A DNA stretch of 23,675 nt from NCBI GenBank assembly GCA_948512295.1, contig CAOQRA010000015.1, positions 1-23,675 of the forward strand, given 5' to 3'. A program made the translations under genes and the position numbers. Source of the stretch: an uncultured Eubacteriales bacterium (lineage in GTDB: Bacteria > Bacillota > Clostridia > Christensenellales > UBA1242). The notes beneath the pieces were generated by a model, which saw nothing but the letters and a program-made list of their open reading frames with translations, was not told the origin of the DNA and ran no database searches. This document shows, piece by piece, positions 22,871-23,675 of the stretch; within the stretch, counting starts at the first letter, position 1; each line of letters begins with the position of its first letter.

Positions 22871-23675
22871 ACACACCTAATAAGATAACGTTATCAAGAT
22901 TATTGCTTATTCCTTTTGTTATATTCTTTTACCTTGCCACTTTTATTCCTTATGGAAAACTTGTGGCTGCGGTTATCTTTACAGTGGCATGTTTGACTGA
23001 CTTTGTGGATGGTAAGGTGGCAAGAAAAACAGGGCAGGTTACTGACCTTGGCAAATTTTTTGACGCTATCGCCGATAAAGTATTGATTATGACTGGCGTG
23101 TTGCTTGCTATAGCATTTCCAGTACTTAATGGCGAGCCTGTAATTAAACCGCTTTGGCTTGGCATTGTGTGTATAATCATCATGCTTGCACGCGAGTTTA
23201 TAATAAGTGCCCTACGTCAAATTGCGGCAGCAAAAGGAAAGGTCCTTGCTGCTGATAAAGGCGGCAAATATAAGGCGGCTTTTCAAGATGTAACAATTTG
23301 CTTATATATGTTCTATGCTTTTTTCAGAGTGGAAATATTTACTCTTAGTGACAGCAAGGTTATGAGTACAGTTAATGCTGTAGTAGGAATTATTCTTATT
23401 GTTTTGCTGGTTGTTTCCACTTTGCTCACAATAAGCTCTGGCTGTAGCTATTTAATTAAAAACAAAATGGTTTTTAAAGAAGAAAAAGCAAATCCTACAG
23501 TTTCGGAAACTAAGCCTTTAGAAAATGACAACTTATTGCAGGAAATAAAGGCTGAAGAAAGTTTAATGGAAAACAAAACTATGGAAGAGCAAACAAAAGG
23601 ACAGTCAAAATCTGTAAAAAAGAATGTGAATAAAATAGACAAAACTTCTACAACTAAAAATACTACTAAAAAAGA
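22867..23675 (+). CDS. pgsA: CDP-diacylglycerol-glycerol-3-phosphate phosphatidyltransferase PgsA, 3' end cut by window
   Basis: At least 269 residues, open to the window end. Residues 1-12 (MNTPNKITLSRL) and the CDP-alcohol phosphotransferase motif D-F-V-D-G-K-V-A-R...G-K-F-F-D-A-I-A-D (about 45-70) identify the family. Several hydrophobic helices run to about residue 198. It makes phosphatidylglycerol phosphate for phospholipid and cardiolipin synthesis in the membrane. The usual length is about 180-200; here a hydrophilic tail rich in Lys, Glu, Thr and Asn (about 199 to beyond 269) continues off the edge. AAGGAG (22855-22860) precedes ATG 22867, which overlaps the rimO stop. Confidence 0.93.
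   Translation, partial: MNTPNKITLSRLLLIPFVIFFYLATFIPYGKLVAAVIFTVACLTDFVDGKVARKTGQVTDLGKFFDAIADKVLIMTGVLLAIAFPVLNGEPVIKPLWLGIVCIIIMLAREFIISALRQIAAAKGKVLAADKGGKYKAAFQDVTICLYMFYAFFRVEIFTLSDSKVMSTVNAVVGIILIVLLVVSTLLTISSGCSYLIKNKMVFKEEKANPTVSETKPLENDNLLQEIKAEESLMENKTMEEQTKGQSKSVKKNVNKIDKTSTTKNTTKK

Noticed and set aside
1..23675. Defence system, prophage or toxin-antitoxin module
   Set aside because: Apart from one small HTH protein no nuclease-toxin pair, phage structural gene or integrase was seen; gene content is mostly housekeeping.

Overview
The window reads as chromosomal DNA of an AT-rich, low-GC Gram-positive bacterium, most likely an uncultured member of the Clostridia. The evidence is gene order (ylxM-ffh-rpsP-khpA-rimM-trmD-rbgA-yraN; recJ-rel-hemZ; rpsO-pnp; ftsK/spoIIIE-rimO-pgsA), strong purine-rich ribosome binding sites, and standard use of TGA as stop. 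All credible genes lie on the + strand. Most of the window is housekeeping. I find no CRISPR array, tRNA, rRNA, prophage or complete insertion sequence.

Layout. (1) 1-1842: an out-of-place left edge where an unidentified reading frame abuts a hemW 3' fragment, then a secreted GLUG/beta-helix-like surface protein whose signal peptide is coded across a run of ten G. (2) 1853-5296: an SRP/ribosome maturation operon (ylxM, ffh, rpsP, khpA, rimM, trmD) with its own extended -10 promoter and a terminator. (3) 5297-5623: a 350-base gene-free stretch of MITE-like inverted and direct repeats, at the place where rplS normally sits. (4) 5589-6790: rbgA, apparently leaderless, and yraN. (5) 6995-12890: overlapping recJ, an RSH (p)ppGpp enzyme with a ruined hydrolase half, and hemZ. 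(6) 12900-14325: three accessory genes (divergent DapB-like reductase, zinc deaminase, small HTH regulator) richer in AGA/TTA codons. (7) 14341-17000: rpsO and pnp as separate promoter-terminator units. (8) 17012-17843: a short-chain dehydrogenase broken by a frameshift and lacking its catalytic lysine. (9) 17879-18607: a membrane-anchored PdaB/YlxY-type NodB protein with altered active-site residues. (10) 18644-end: overlapping ftsK, rimO and pgsA; pgsA runs off the window and has an unusual charged C-terminal tail.

How the genes fit together: Ffh with YlxM serves protein targeting. RpsP, RimM, TrmD, KhpA, RbgA, RpsO and RimO serve ribosome and tRNA maturation. Pnp serves RNA turnover, and the RSH enzyme couples translation stress to growth. 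RecJ and FtsK serve DNA repair and segregation. HemZ/HemW (radical SAM) and PgsA serve cofactor and lipid metabolism. Six of seven well-supported promoters share an extended -10 (TGnTATAAT-like), so the promoter calls support one another.

No complete new multi-gene system is evident. The best leads are the G10 tract in the surface protein, the HD-dead RSH enzyme, the accessory trio at 12900-14325, the repeat block replacing rplS, and the altered NodB and SDR active sites.
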